This document shows positions 24,807-33,411 of a stretch of 64,000 bases of DNA, piece by piece. The stretch is from contig NZ_JBJURJ010000002.1 of the NCBI RefSeq assembly GCF_046098205.1, forward strand, positions 62,001-126,000. The letters are read 5' to 3'. This stretch comes from Paenibacillus_AR mesotrionivorans. GTDB lineage: Bacteria; Bacillota; Bacilli; Paenibacillales; NBRC-103111. The notes under the pieces are model-generated. The model was given only the letters and a program-made list of their open reading frames with translations. It searched no databases and was not told the DNA's origin. The translations under genes were made by a program, and so were the position numbers. Each line of letters opens with the position of its first letter. Position 1 is the stretch's first letter.

Positions 24807-26858
24807 TTGGCCATCCAATTAAACAACCGCATTGTGAATGGAAGCTTTGAAACGGGCTTGGCAAACTGGGTTTCCGTGAACACAACCGTCAGCTCCATAT
24901 CCAAAGGAGGCTTTCAGAGCGCCCAACTGCTGAGCGGCCTGCCGAATGCTTCGTTGCAGCAAGCCGTGGGGGTAGCTCCTGGAGAAGGATTGTATGTGTC
25001 ATTATCCTTGGCCTATCCCTTTGGCGGACAGAGCCCTGCGGTGGTCGTCACGGTAAACTTCTTCAATGGCGCTTTGCAATATCTGGGTGCAGGCTATACC
25101 CTCATTGTCCCTCCCGGTTTCTTTACCAACGCACAGTGGCAAGTTTTTGAGGGGGTTACTACCCCTGCGCCTGCCGGGGCTGTGTCCGCCCAGATTTCCA
25201 TCAGTTTGGCTCCGCAGCCGGCTGCCAGCAGCATGCTGGTGGATGAAGTGATCTTGATGAATGCCCTTGATTTGAATACAAGTGGAGCAACAGGGCCAAC
25301 CGGGGCCACGGGCAGCCCGGGCGCAACAGGAGCCACCGGGCCTACCGGTGGAGGATCAACAGGAGCTACCGGCGCGACCGGGGCGACTGGTACATCTGGC
25401 TCTATCGGAACCACTGGAGCGACGGGGACTACTGGCGCAACCGGAGGCGGAACGACTGGGGCGACGGGTGTGACCGGAGCGAGCGGTAGCACGGGCGCCA
25501 CTGGCGGCACCGGCGCTACTGGCGACACCGGCGCCACTGGCGGCACCGGGGCCACTGGAGCCACTGGAGCGACTGGGTCCACCGGAGTCGGGACGACAGG
25601 GACTACCGGTGACACTGGCTTGCCTGGCGCTACCGGTGCTACTGGTGACATTGGCGCCACAGGCGCGACTGGGCCTACCGGAGTCGGGACGACAGGGGCT
25701 ACCGGTGACACTGGCTTGCCTGGTGCTACCGGTGACACCGGGGTTTCTGGGGCTACCGGCGAAACCGGCTTACCTGGCGTTACCGGTGCTACTGGTGTTT
25801 CTGGGGCTACCGGTGAAACCGGCTTGCCTGGCGTTACCGGTGCCACCGGGGTTTCTGGGGCTACCGGCAGCACGGGCGCTATTGGCGTCACCGGTGACAC
25901 TGGAGCAACCGGCAGCACGGGCGCTACTGGCGACACAGGCACTACTGGGCTTACTGGGCTCACCGGTGTGACTGGCGCCACCGGGCTCACTGGCGTTACC
26001 GGCGTTACTGGCGACACAGGCACTACTGGGCTTACTGGGCTCACCGGCGTGACCGGCGCCACCGGGCTCACTGGCGTTACTGGCGTTACTGGCGCCACCG
26101 GGCTCACCGGCGTTACCGGCGTTACTGGCGACACAGGCACTACTGGGCTTACTGGGCTCACCGGCGTTACCGGCGCCACCGGGCTCACCGGTGTGACCGG
26201 CGCCACTGGGCTCACTGGCGTTACCGGCGTTACTGGCGACACAGGCACTACTGGGCTTACTGGGCTCACCGGCGTTACTGGCGCTACCGGGCTCACCGGC
26301 GTTACTGGCGCCACCGGGCTCACTGGCGTTACTGGCGCCACCGGGGCGGCGGGATCCGTCGCCGTGATTCCTTTTGCCTCAGGAGCACCGGCAGTGTTAA
26401 CCGGCTTGGTCGGCAATATCGTCGGTACCACCACCTTGGTAGGCTTCGGCAGCAGCTTCCCCGGCGTTTCCTTGACTGGCGGCAACATCAGCCTAGTGGG
26501 TGGAGCAGGAGTTGCCACCAACTATGCCTTTGTCGTACCGCGTGACGGAACCATTACCTCCATCTCCGCATTCTTCAGTGTAGTGGTGGGGCTTTCCCTG
26601 CTGGATACTCCAGATGTAACCGCACAGATCTACGCATCCACCGATCCGGACAGCAATACCTTCGCTCCCGTTCCCGGCGCGCTCGTTACTATGACCTTAC
26701 CGGCCGTTACTGTGCTGGGCACTACCGTCTCCGGCACCACCAGCGGATTGTCTATTCCGGTTACCGAAGGGACCCGTTTGCTCATGGTATTCTCCGGAAC
26801 CTCCACCTTGGTCATTACTCTTACCGGCTATGCAAGCGCAGGACTGGGCCTGAGCTAA
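24807..26858 (+). CDS. Collagen-like exosporium glycoprotein, BclB type
   Basis: A 683-residue protein in three parts. Residues 1-~155 form a beta-rich N-terminal domain (NRIVNGSFETGLANW, seen before tandem repeats in Firmicutes and known as NTTRR-F1). Residues ~160-514 are about 118 Gly-X-Thr triplets (GATGATG, GLTGVTG). The last ~165 residues match the C-terminal domain of BclB-type spore surface proteins (AVIPFASGAPAVLTGLVGN, FVVPRDGTITSISAFF). There is no classical signal peptide, as usual for exosporium proteins made in the mother cell. The start is probably TTG 24807, since GAGGTG ends 6 nt before it; GTG 24798 lies inside that site. An ATACAAT-like sequence near 24669 could be a SigE/SigK -10, with low certainty. 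Threonines in the triplets are likely glycosylation sites. Confidence 0.88.
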   Translation: MAIQLNNRIVNGSFETGLANWVSVNTTVSSISKGGFQSAQLLSGLPNASLQQAVGVAPGEGLYVSLSLAYPFGGQSPAVVVTVNFFNGALQYLGAGYTLIVPPGFFTNAQWQVFEGVTTPAPAGAVSAQISISLAPQPAASSMLVDEVILMNALDLNTSGATGPTGATGSPGATGATGPTGGGSTGATGATGATGTSGSIGTTGATGTTGATGGGTTGATGVTGASGSTGATGGTGATGDTGATGGTGATGATGATGSTGVGTTGTTGDTGLPGATGATGDIGATGATGPTGVGTTGATGDTGLPGATGDTGVSGATGETGLPGVTGATGVSGATGETGLPGVTGATGVSGATGSTGAIGVTGDTGATGSTGATGDTGTTGLTGLTGVTGATGLTGVTGVTGDTGTTGLTGLTGVTGATGLTGVTGVTGATGLTGVTGVTGDTGTTGLTGLTGVTGATGLTGVTGATGLTGVTGVTGDTGTTGLTGLTGVTGATGLTGVTGATGLTGVTGATGAAGSVAVIPFASGAPAVLTGLVGNIVGTTTLVGFGSSFPGVSLTGGNISLVGGAGVATNYAFVVPRDGTITSISAFFSVVVGLSLLDTPDVTAQIYASTDPDSNTFAPVPGALVTMTLPAVTVLGTTVSGTTSGLSIPVTEGTRLLMVFSGTSTLVITLTGYASAGLGLS

Positions 26859-26880
26859 CCGGCCAATACAAGCATTCTGC

Positions 26881-26918
26881 AAAAAACTCCCGGCGGGCCC
26901 TAGAGCCGCCGGGAGCTA
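26881..26918 (+). terminator. Terminator of the collagen-like gene
   Basis: A perfect 10-bp stem CTCCCGGCGG (26887-26896) / CCGCCGGGAG (26906-26915) starts 28 nt after the stop. An A-run precedes it, so it could also act on the minus strand. Confidence 0.8.
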
Positions 26919-26923
26919 ATTTC

Positions 26924-27107
26924 TAACGAATCTCACAACGCTTATTTCTCCTGAAAGCACCGGTTTGAAAATGTAACGAATCTGAGCCACGCTATTACTT
27001 ACGCCCGGGCTCATTTCAGCTTCTTCTTACCAAATTAAGGTTCCACAAATTCGTTACAACCAGCAGACGGGCCAAAATGGTGAAATAACGTTGCTGAGAT
27101 CCGTTAG
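26924..27107. repeat. Quartet repeat A1 (word TAACGAATC...)
   Basis: Four related words lie at 26924 and 26974 (direct: TAACGAATCTCACA, TAACGAATCTGAGCC) and at 27032 and 27083 (inverted: ...ATTCGTTAC, ...GATCCGTTAG). Starts are spaced 50, 58 and 51 bp. The outer words pair with each other, as do the inner words. No open reading frame in the 913-bp gap 26859-27771 looks like a gene. The same layout is found at five other places in the window. Confidence 0.8.
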
Positions 27108-27447
27108 AACGCCCTCACCCACACCTACGGCCCCTGCCCACCAGCCCCCCTTCGTCAGATGCAATCTTCGTTTAGCTCAATCGTTTCTTCTAGGCGCGAT
27201 ATTTTGTACTATCATTGTGAAGCACATACCGCTTCGATACGTGATGCTCTTTTGGGAGCAGACGTGTTGGGGCGGTTTTTTTCACAGTTGGTTCCCTGTT
27301 TTTATGAGTCTCCAGCAGTTGAATCCCGAATACGATCTGCTGGATTTTAACAACAGTTACCTGCATTGGTCAATAAACAACTGTTGGAGGTGGCCAACGG
27401 CAGGCTAAGTTAAAGCATCAATCAGCTTCAGGACTTTGGGGAGATTC

Positions 27448-27631
27448 TAACGAATCTCACAAAGCTTATTTCTCCTGAAAGCGCCGGTTTGCAAATGTAA
27501 CGAATCTGAGCCACGCTATTGCTTGCGCCCGGGCTCGTTTTAGCGTCTTTTTGCCGGAATAAGGCGCCTCAGATTCGTTACAACCGAAAGACGGGCCAAA
27601 CGGGCGAAATAGCGTGGCTGAGATTCGTTAG
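27448..27631. repeat. Quartet repeat A2, a second copy of A1
   Basis: Words at 27448 and 27498 (direct) and 27558 and 27608 (inverted) are spaced 50-60-50 bp. Sequence between the words is also largely shared with A1 (for example CTCCTGAAAGC, CGCCCGGGCTC, AGACGGGCCAAA). Hence this is a duplicate of the whole ~185-bp element 524 bp away. The ~340 bp between them show no gene. The stretch 27635-27730 is C-rich and repetitive (CCACCGTCACGCCCCC...). Confidence 0.8.
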
Positions 27632-27771
27632 CCCCCCGCTGCTCACTGCCCGCCACCGTCACGCCCCCCACCGCCCCGCCGCTCACTGCCTGCCACCGTC
27701 ACGCCCCCACCGCTCACTACCCGCGGACGCCCCCCTTCATCAGACTCCCTCGCCTCCAACGAGCTGAAGCC

Positions 27772-28392
27772 CTATCCGTTCCGGAAGTAAAAAATCGCCA
27801 GCTGGGTACGGTCCCGCAGCTCCAGCTTTTCCAGTATAATGCTGATATAATTGCGGACTGTACCCTCGCTCAAGAACAGCTCCTTGGCAATTTCCTTATT
27901 GGACAACCCGTTGGCCACCTGCACAATAATGTCCCATTCCTTCTCATTTAAGCCCAAACGGGCCCAATCCGCCTTCACGCCCTTGTTCAGCAAAGCCGGG
28001 ATCCGGGTGATGATCTCGTCCCCGAATACACGCTGGCCTCCGTACACTGTGCGCAGAGACGGCACAATGCTTTCAAAATCCTGCTTCAATATGTATCCCT
28101 TGGCTCCCAGCCGGATCGCTTTCACTATGTATTCATCATCGGAAAAGGTAGTCAAAAACAGAATTTTCCGGGTTGGCTCCTCCCCCAGCAGCACCTCCGC
28201 GGCTTCAATGCCCGTCATCCCCTCCATGCGGATATCCATCAGGAGAATATCCGGCTCCAGACTCCGGAACAGTTCAACCCCCTCGCGTCCGCTGTTGCCG
28301 GTGCCTGCAACCGCAATATCCTCCTCCGCCTCCAGAATCGTCTTCAGCGAAGCCGTCACCAGCTTGTCGTCATCCACAACCACAACCTTCAT
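27772..28392 (-). CDS. NarL/LuxR-type response regulator (LnrK-like)
   Basis: A 206-residue regulator. The receiver domain (1-~118) has the acidic pair DDD near residue 7, the phospho-acceptor Asp in LLMDIRMEG near 53 and Lys in LKQDFESI near 104. A LuxR-type HTH follows (~140-200, LNEKEWDIIVQVANGLSNKEIAKELFLSEGTVRNYISIILEKL). Its ATG overlaps the kinase stop by 4 nt, so the two are translationally coupled. Together with the divergent ATPase and two permeases it mirrors the LnrJK-LnrLMN system of B. subtilis, which answers membrane-active polyenes. It probably binds the dyad at 29564-29577. The inducer here is unknown. Confidence 0.88.
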   Translation of the reverse strand: MKVVVVDDDKLVTASLKTILEAEEDIAVAGTGNSGREGVELFRSLEPDILLMDIRMEGMTGIEAAEVLLGEEPTRKILFLTTFSDDEYIVKAIRLGAKGYILKQDFESIVPSLRTVYGGQRVFGDEIITRIPALLNKGVKADWARLGLNEKEWDIIVQVANGLSNKEIAKELFLSEGTVRNYISIILEKLELRDRTQLAIFYFRNG

Positions 28393-29474
28393 TCCGCCGC
28401 AGCCTCCTCCACAGTCTTTTCCTTAGGGATAGAAATAAAAAGTGCAAAACCGTCCTTCGTATGTACGCGCATGATCCCCTCGAAGGCTTCCACGCGGCTT
28501 TCAATATTTTTGAGTCCAATGCCGCTGTCTGTATTGATGCTCTTGACCTGTCCGTTATCCCGGACCACCAGCTGATAAAAAGCCGGATGCTCCCGCAGGG
28601 TCACACTGGCCCAAGTGCCGTTCGAATGCCGGACAATATTGGACAAGGCTTCTTTCACGATAGAAATCAGCGCATACTTCAGGCGTTTATCCGGATTGCT
28701 TTGGATTTCATAGTCAAAATCCAAGGTGCAAAAGGTGAATTTATCCGCCAGCTCCTTAAGCTGGGCATACAGATCCACAGATTCATCATACAGATTATGC
28801 ACACTCTGCCGTATGCTGTCCATAGCCTCCGAGAGAGTTGCCTTCAAGGTTAGAAGAGGCGGGCGGGCTTTTTCATCCTTCGTCACCGCAAGCATAGCCC
28901 CCATCTGCAGCAGCGAGCTGGACAACAGATGCCCCACATTATCATGGATTTCCCGGGCAATGCGGTTGCGCTCATTCAAGGTAGCCAGGCTGATCCGGTC
29001 ATCCTGCTTCTCCATCAGCTCCTGATTCTGGCGTTTCAGAACAAGTGCCATTTCCCGGGAGGAATCCCTCAGCTCATAAAAGCTGGCCAGCAGCTTCAAT
29101 TGTCCATCCGTCCTCCGTTTCAGAATGGCGGCGAATCCCAGCAGCAGCACCAGCACGGCCATCATCACATCGGAGCGTCCCCAGTGAATCGCAACCGGTA
29201 CAAGTGCAGCAAGCCCAATCCACTGCCAAGGCCGGAAAACCAGGTCATATCCCACCAGCGGAAAAAAGAACAGCAGCCCCGGCATCGGAATACAGGCGAC
29301 AATAAACACGGAGGCCAGCAGCAGGCTGGCATATTTGCTGTCGTAGTAGAACATCAAACAGCCGATGATCACGGCGGTCAGCACCGGCGCTATTTCCATA
29401 CCGGCGGCAGGATCCAACAGATAAACCACCAGACATGAGGCAAACAAAATCACTTTATCGGTTAAATTCATCAT
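28389..29474 (-). CDS. Sensor histidine kinase, HisKA_3 type (LnrJ-like)
   Basis: A 361-residue kinase. Residues ~8-125 contain several short hydrophobic segments (VILFASCLVVYLLD, VLTAVIIGCLMFYYD, LLLASVFIVACIPMPG) with little extracytoplasmic loop, the intramembrane-sensing layout. A coiled coil leads to the HisKA_3 box with His near residue 176 (NERNRIAREIHDNVGHLLSSSLLQ). The ATPase region shows N (ALSNIVRHSNG), DNGQ and GIGLKNIESRVEAF. It is the first gene of the minus-strand pair and lies divergent to the ABC operon, 187 bp away. Sensing of membrane stress or lipophilic antibiotics is inferred from architecture and neighbours. Confidence 0.88.
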   Translation of the reverse strand: MMNLTDKVILFASCLVVYLLDPAAGMEIAPVLTAVIIGCLMFYYDSKYASLLLASVFIVACIPMPGLLFFFPLVGYDLVFRPWQWIGLAALVPVAIHWGRSDVMMAVLVLLLGFAAILKRRTDGQLKLLASFYELRDSSREMALVLKRQNQELMEKQDDRISLATLNERNRIAREIHDNVGHLLSSSLLQMGAMLAVTKDEKARPPLLTLKATLSEAMDSIRQSVHNLYDESVDLYAQLKELADKFTFCTLDFDYEIQSNPDKRLKYALISIVKEALSNIVRHSNGTWASVTLREHPAFYQLVVRDNGQVKSINTDSGIGLKNIESRVEAFEGIMRVHTKDGFALFISIPKEKTVEEAAAE

Positions 29475-29563
29475 CGTCGTATTCGTCCTCGCGGTACCGG
29501 CATCATTGCAGCTCTATTTTACCACATCCCCCAAGGGGGAAGAGGGACAAGTTCAAGCCGGAA

Positions 29564-29577
29564 ATGACATTTGTCAT
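29564..29577. promoter_or_regulatory. 14-bp perfect dyad, likely response-regulator operator
   Basis: ATGACA-TT-TGTCAT is a perfect palindrome. TGACA recurs at 29588. It lies ~60 bp upstream of a TATAAA -10 (29635-29640), which has no good -35, in the gap between the kinase gene and the ABC operon. NarL-family regulators such as DesR bind this class of short dyad. It is therefore the best candidate operator for the adjacent regulator. Confidence 0.6.
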
Positions 29578-29661
29578 GCAGCGCTCCTGACACAGCGCAC
29601 TTATTTCCAGGGGCCAGACAGGTTAACATAGTGTTATAAAGACGAGAGGCGGAGGCCATAT

Positions 29662-30597
29662 ATGGTGATTAAAGTGAAAAACCTGGTGAAGCGGTACGAG
29701 GACCTGTTGGCATTGGATCATCTGTCCCTGGAGGTGCGGGAAGGGGAAATCTTCGGCCTGCTGGGGCCCAACGGCTCCGGCAAAACCACCATCATTAACT
29801 GCATCCTTTCGCTGCTGGAGTACGACAAGGGCGAGGTGGAGGTGTTCGGCAAACCCATGAGGCCGGACTCCTATGATATCAAGCGGGATATCGGCATCAT
29901 CATGCAGAACGTGGCCGTTTTTGAAGAACTGACCGTTTATGAGAATATCAATTACTTCTGCGGCCTTTATATACCGGACAAAACAGAGCGCAAAAAGCTC
30001 GTCAAGGAAGCTATTGAATTCGTCGGGCTGGAGGATTTCACCAAGTATTATCCCAAGAAGCTCAGCGGCGGCCTCCTGCGGCGCCTGAACATTGCCTGCG
30101 GCATTGCCCACAAGCCCAAGCTGATCATTCTCGATGAGCCTACCGTGGCTGTCGACCCCCAAAGCCGGAATAAAATTCTGGAGGGCATTGTGCGGCTGAA
30201 CGAACAAGGCGCCACGATTGTGTACACCTCCCACTACATGGAGGAGGTCGAGCAGATCTGCTCCCGCATCGTGATTATGGATAAGGGCAAGGTGATTGCC
30301 GCAGGCACCAAGGAGGAGCTGAAGGGAATGATCGCCACCGGTGAAAAAATAACTGTGGAAACCTTCGCTCCCGTCCAACTGGAGGCGCTGGCGGCGCTCC
30401 GGAAGCTGCCGGGCATCGAATCCGCGGAAGCCACCGATAAAACCCTGTCCATCAAATCAGGCAAGGGCCGTAATAATCTGGAGAATGTGCTGGAGTTTTT
30501 GAAAATGCGGGAGATCAGCTTCGGGCGCATCTATTCTGAGCTCCCCACGCTGAACGACGTGTTCCTGGAGATTACCGGCAAGGAATTACGGGACTAA
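29662..30597 (+). CDS. ABC transporter ATPase (LnrL-like)
   Basis: A 311-residue ATPase of the drug-export (CcmA) type. Walker A is GPNGSGKTT near residue 37, the Q-loop MQNVAVFEEL near 83, the signature LSGGLLRRLNIACG near 134 and Walker B KLIILDEPTVAVDP near 154, followed by the H-loop TSHYMEE near 193. The C-terminal ~85 residues form the extra domain of this subfamily. GGAGG precedes the ATG. Length and neighbours match LnrL (YfiL) of B. subtilis. It probably powers the two permeases that follow, and its transcription probably depends on the divergent two-component pair. Confidence 0.9.
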   Translation: MVIKVKNLVKRYEDLLALDHLSLEVREGEIFGLLGPNGSGKTTIINCILSLLEYDKGEVEVFGKPMRPDSYDIKRDIGIIMQNVAVFEELTVYENINYFCGLYIPDKTERKKLVKEAIEFVGLEDFTKYYPKKLSGGLLRRLNIACGIAHKPKLIILDEPTVAVDPQSRNKILEGIVRLNEQGATIVYTSHYMEEVEQICSRIVIMDKGKVIAAGTKEELKGMIATGEKITVETFAPVQLEALAALRKLPGIESAEATDKTLSIKSGKGRNNLENVLEFLKMREISFGRIYSELPTLNDVFLEITGKELRD

Positions 30598-30618
30598 ATA
30601 GTCCTTGGGAGGTATGTT

Positions 30619-31761
30619 ATGTTCTCACATATTTTTATTGTCCGCATGAAATGCCTGCTCCGCAACAAGGAGCTGATGTTCTGGACGCTGCTGTTTCCTC
30701 TTCTGATGGCCACCTTCTTTAATATGGCCTTCTCCGGTTTAAACAGCGCCGAAGCGTTTAAGCCCATCGAGGCCGCCGTGGTAAACGACGCGGGATATAA
30801 GCAAGATGTTTCCTTCCAGCAAACCCTGACAGCCGTTTCCGGCGGGGACAGCCGGATTTTCAATTTGAAGGAGGTTTCCAGCCGGGAGGAAGCAGATCAG
30901 TTGCTGGAATCAGGGAGTATTGAGGGCTACTTCAGCGTGGACGGGACGCTTGCGCTGACAGTCAAAAAATCCGGCTTAAATCAAAGCATCATGAAGAGCT
31001 TTGCCGACCAATACCAGCAGACAGCATCGGCGGTCGGGCAGATTCTCAAAACCAATCCCCAAGCGCTGCAAAACGGGCTGCTTCAAGATATGGGCCTCTC
31101 CCGCGAATATGTGACAGAGGTGGCTGCAGGCGGCTCCGCTCCCAACAATGTCCTTAACTATTTCTACAGCCTCATCGCCATGGCCTGTTTCTACGGCAGC
31201 TTCTTCGGCCTGCAGGAGGTAACGGACATTCAGGCGAACCTCTCAGCCCGGGCAGCCCGGATCAATATGTCCCCGGTCCATAAGCTTAAGGCTTTTGTAG
31301 CGGGACTTTCCGCAGCACTGGTAATCCAATTTGTGGAAATCCTGATTCTGCTGGCCTACCTGGCCTTTGCCCTCCATGTAGACTTCGGACCACGGATCGG
31401 CTATGTGCTGCTGACGGCTTTCGTCGGCTGTATTCTGGGATTGTCCTTCGGTTCCCTGATCAGCGCCGCCGTCAAAAAAAGCGAAGGGCTCAAAACCGCC
31501 ATTCTGATCAGCGCCACCATGGTTGGCACCTTCATGGCGGGTATGATGATGCTCAATATGAAGTACATCATCTCCCAGAATGCGCCTATTCTGTCCTATC
31601 TCAACCCAATCAACCTGCTGACCGATGCCTTTTATTCCCTCTATTATTACGATACCCTGGACCGGTACCTGCTGAATTTGGGCCTGATGGGCGTCTTTGC
31701 CGTGGTCTTCTGCCTGGGAACCTATGCCATAATCAGGAGGCGGAAATATGCCAGTCTTTAA
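30619..31761 (+). CDS. ABC-2 type permease (LnrM-like)
   Basis: A 380-residue permease. It has an N-terminal membrane segment (LMFWTLLFPLLMATFFNMAF), a large extracytoplasmic domain (~40-180), then five C-terminal membrane segments (from NYFYSLIAMACFYGSFFGL to GLMGVFAVVFCLGTYAI). This is the ABC2_membrane_3 layout of exporters. The ATG is preceded by GGAGG and starts 21 bp after the ATPase gene. Its 3' end overlaps the next permease by 14 nt, so the products are expected in equal amounts as a heterodimer. The substrate is inferred to be a lipophilic antibiotic or lipid by analogy to LnrLMN. Confidence 0.88.
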   Translation: MFSHIFIVRMKCLLRNKELMFWTLLFPLLMATFFNMAFSGLNSAEAFKPIEAAVVNDAGYKQDVSFQQTLTAVSGGDSRIFNLKEVSSREEADQLLESGSIEGYFSVDGTLALTVKKSGLNQSIMKSFADQYQQTASAVGQILKTNPQALQNGLLQDMGLSREYVTEVAAGGSAPNNVLNYFYSLIAMACFYGSFFGLQEVTDIQANLSARAARINMSPVHKLKAFVAGLSAALVIQFVEILILLAYLAFALHVDFGPRIGYVLLTAFVGCILGLSFGSLISAAVKKSEGLKTAILISATMVGTFMAGMMMLNMKYIISQNAPILSYLNPINLLTDAFYSLYYYDTLDRYLLNLGLMGVFAVVFCLGTYAIIRRRKYASL

Positions 31762-32914
31762 GCTGTGTTTGAAAATTATCCAGAAGAACCTGCCGGCCAT
31801 CTCCATTTATGTCGTCATCTTTCTGGTCATCTCTACTCTGATTACCGTCTCCAATGTGAACCAGCAAACCAAGGGCTTCAATCAAACCAAGGCCAAAATT
31901 GCCTTTTTGGCAGAGGAAAGCACACCGCTTGTGGAGGGCTTCAAAAAAGAGCTGTCCCGGACAGCCCAGCTGGTGGAGCTTCCCGATGAAAAAGAAAAGC
32001 TGCAGGATGCCCTGTTTTTCCGCGATGTTACCTACATCCTGCGCATCCCGGCCGGATTTACAGAGTCCTTCCTGAAGGGTGACGGGCTTCAGCTTCAGAA
32101 AACCGTCGTGCCCGGTTCCGTGGAGAATGCCTATGTGGATCTGACCGTCAATCAATACTGGCGCTTAGCGGCATTGTACGCAAAGAACAATTCCGGCATC
32201 ACCCAGCAGGATACAGCACAGCGGGTAGAACAGGATATGGCGGTAGACACGACAGTAAAGCTGTCCAATCCGGAAGGCAAGAAGGATATTTCCCAAAGCT
32301 TCTCCGTCTATTATTTCAACTTCCTGGCGTACACGCTGACCTCTGTGCTGATTCTGGGGGTATCCGCTATTATGATCGTGTTTACCAACAAGGATCTGAG
32401 CCGCCGGAATTTCTGCTCCCCCTTGCGGACGGGAAGCATCAACCTGCAGTTTTACCTGGCCAACCTGGTGTTTACCGGGGCAACCTGGCTGTTAATGACA
32501 GGCGCCTGCTTTATCTTCGATCCGAAGGATTCGTTCACGCCTAATATGATTTATTTGCTCCTAAATTCCCTGGTCTTTACCCTTTGTATTGCCAGTGCAA
32601 GCTTTCTTATCGGCAATCTGGTGAAAAGCCGCAACGCCATCAGCGCCATTGCTAACGTGGCTGCTCTGGGCCCTGCTTTTATCAGCGGCGTCTTCGTTCC
32701 CCAGGAATTTATCGCCGGTCCGGTGCTGCGTTTGGCCAGCTTCACCCCAACCTACTGGTACGTCCAGGCCAACAGCAAAATCGGCAGCCTCACGGACTTC
32801 TCCTGGTCCAGCCTCACTCCCGTCTTCAACAACATCCTCATCACCGCAGGCTTCGCCGTTGCTTTCTTCGCCATCTCCATGGTGGTGGCCAAACGGAACC
32901 GGTTGAGGGCGTAA
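31748..32914 (+). CDS. ABC-2 type permease (LnrN-like)
   Basis: A 388-residue partner permease with the same layout as the preceding one. One N-terminal TM (NLPAISIYVVIFLVISTLITV) is followed by an extracytoplasmic domain (~45-190) and five further TMs (LTSVLILGVSAIMIVF ... ILITAGFAVAFFAISMVVA). It overlaps the previous gene by 14 nt; GGAGG lies just upstream of its ATG inside that gene. It is the last gene of the operon. Some 500 bp without a gene follow, holding quartet repeat E. Confidence 0.88.
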   Translation: MPVFKLCLKIIQKNLPAISIYVVIFLVISTLITVSNVNQQTKGFNQTKAKIAFLAEESTPLVEGFKKELSRTAQLVELPDEKEKLQDALFFRDVTYILRIPAGFTESFLKGDGLQLQKTVVPGSVENAYVDLTVNQYWRLAALYAKNNSGITQQDTAQRVEQDMAVDTTVKLSNPEGKKDISQSFSVYYFNFLAYTLTSVLILGVSAIMIVFTNKDLSRRNFCSPLRTGSINLQFYLANLVFTGATWLLMTGACFIFDPKDSFTPNMIYLLLNSLVFTLCIASASFLIGNLVKSRNAISAIANVAALGPAFISGVFVPQEFIAGPVLRLASFTPTYWYVQANSKIGSLTDFSWSSLTPVFNNILITAGFAVAFFAISMVVAKRNRLRA

Positions 32915-33043
32915 GCGCAGCTTGATCGTCTTTATGGACGGATCCTGATCACGAGTAAACAACTGCCGGCAGCTTTTGCGTCGCGCATTTGGTCCATCCT
33001 GCACAACTGGTGGCCGCTTTGACTTTGCACGTTTGGCCCATCC

Positions 33044-33220
33044 TGCAAAAGTGCAGTTATTTCCAGAGGAACCCGCCCGTTGGCGCTGCTATCCTGCAAA
33101 AGTGCAGTTATTCCGGGCAAAATAATCTGCTTGGTAAGAAAAGCGGTAAAATAAATGCACTTTTGCATTTAGGAGGAGCGCGTTCGCACCATGTCGGTGA
33201 ATTAATTGCACTTTTGCATT
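33044..33220. repeat. Quartet repeat E (word TGCAAAAGTGCA)
   Basis: TGCAAAAGTGCAGTTATT occurs at 33044 and 33095 (direct) and its inverse AAT..ATGCACTTTTGCA at 33149 and 33200. Spacing is about 51-54-51 bp. A degenerate extra copy (TGCACAACTGG) lies near 33000. Geometry matches the other quartets although the word is unrelated to TAACGG. The surrounding gap 32915-33411 has no convincing gene; a 42-codon frame at 33244 lacks support. Confidence 0.75.
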
Positions 33221-33340
33221 TTGCGAAAAGAAAGAGTTAGCGAATGGAAGAGTTACTGAATGGAGGAAAGTGGAACGTTGGGAAGGCGTTTGGGGAAACG
33301 ACGGTACGAAAAATCTTCAGCGCCATGAGGGAAGCATCGC

Positions 33341-33390
33341 AAAATAAAAAAAGCCGGGGAGGAACTTAGACCTCCACCGGCTTTTCTCTA
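33341..33390 (-). terminator. Terminator of the ABC exporter gene
   Basis: AAGCCGG-GGAGG (from 33351) pairs with CCTCC-ACCGGCTT (to 33382). In minus-strand reading the stem is followed by TTTTTTATTTTG. It lies 24 nt after the stop at 33412 and is also T-rich on the plus side. Confidence 0.8.
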
Positions 33391-33411
33391 TTTCGTTGCA
33401 CTTGTACTCTC

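Noticed and set aside
25094..26521. 475-codon minus-strand frame rich in VAPVTPVSP
   Set aside because: It is the mirror of the Gly-X-Thr repeats of the exosporium gene, whose domains on the plus strand are recognisable.
27635..27770. C-rich stretch as a possible small gene
   Set aside because: It consists of repeated CCACCGTCACGCCCC-type sequence with no start and ribosome binding site; probably simple repeat.
33244..33369. 42-codon plus-strand frame (MEELLNGGKWNVGKAF...)
   Set aside because: No suitable ribosome binding site, and its end runs into the terminator stem of the neighbouring gene.
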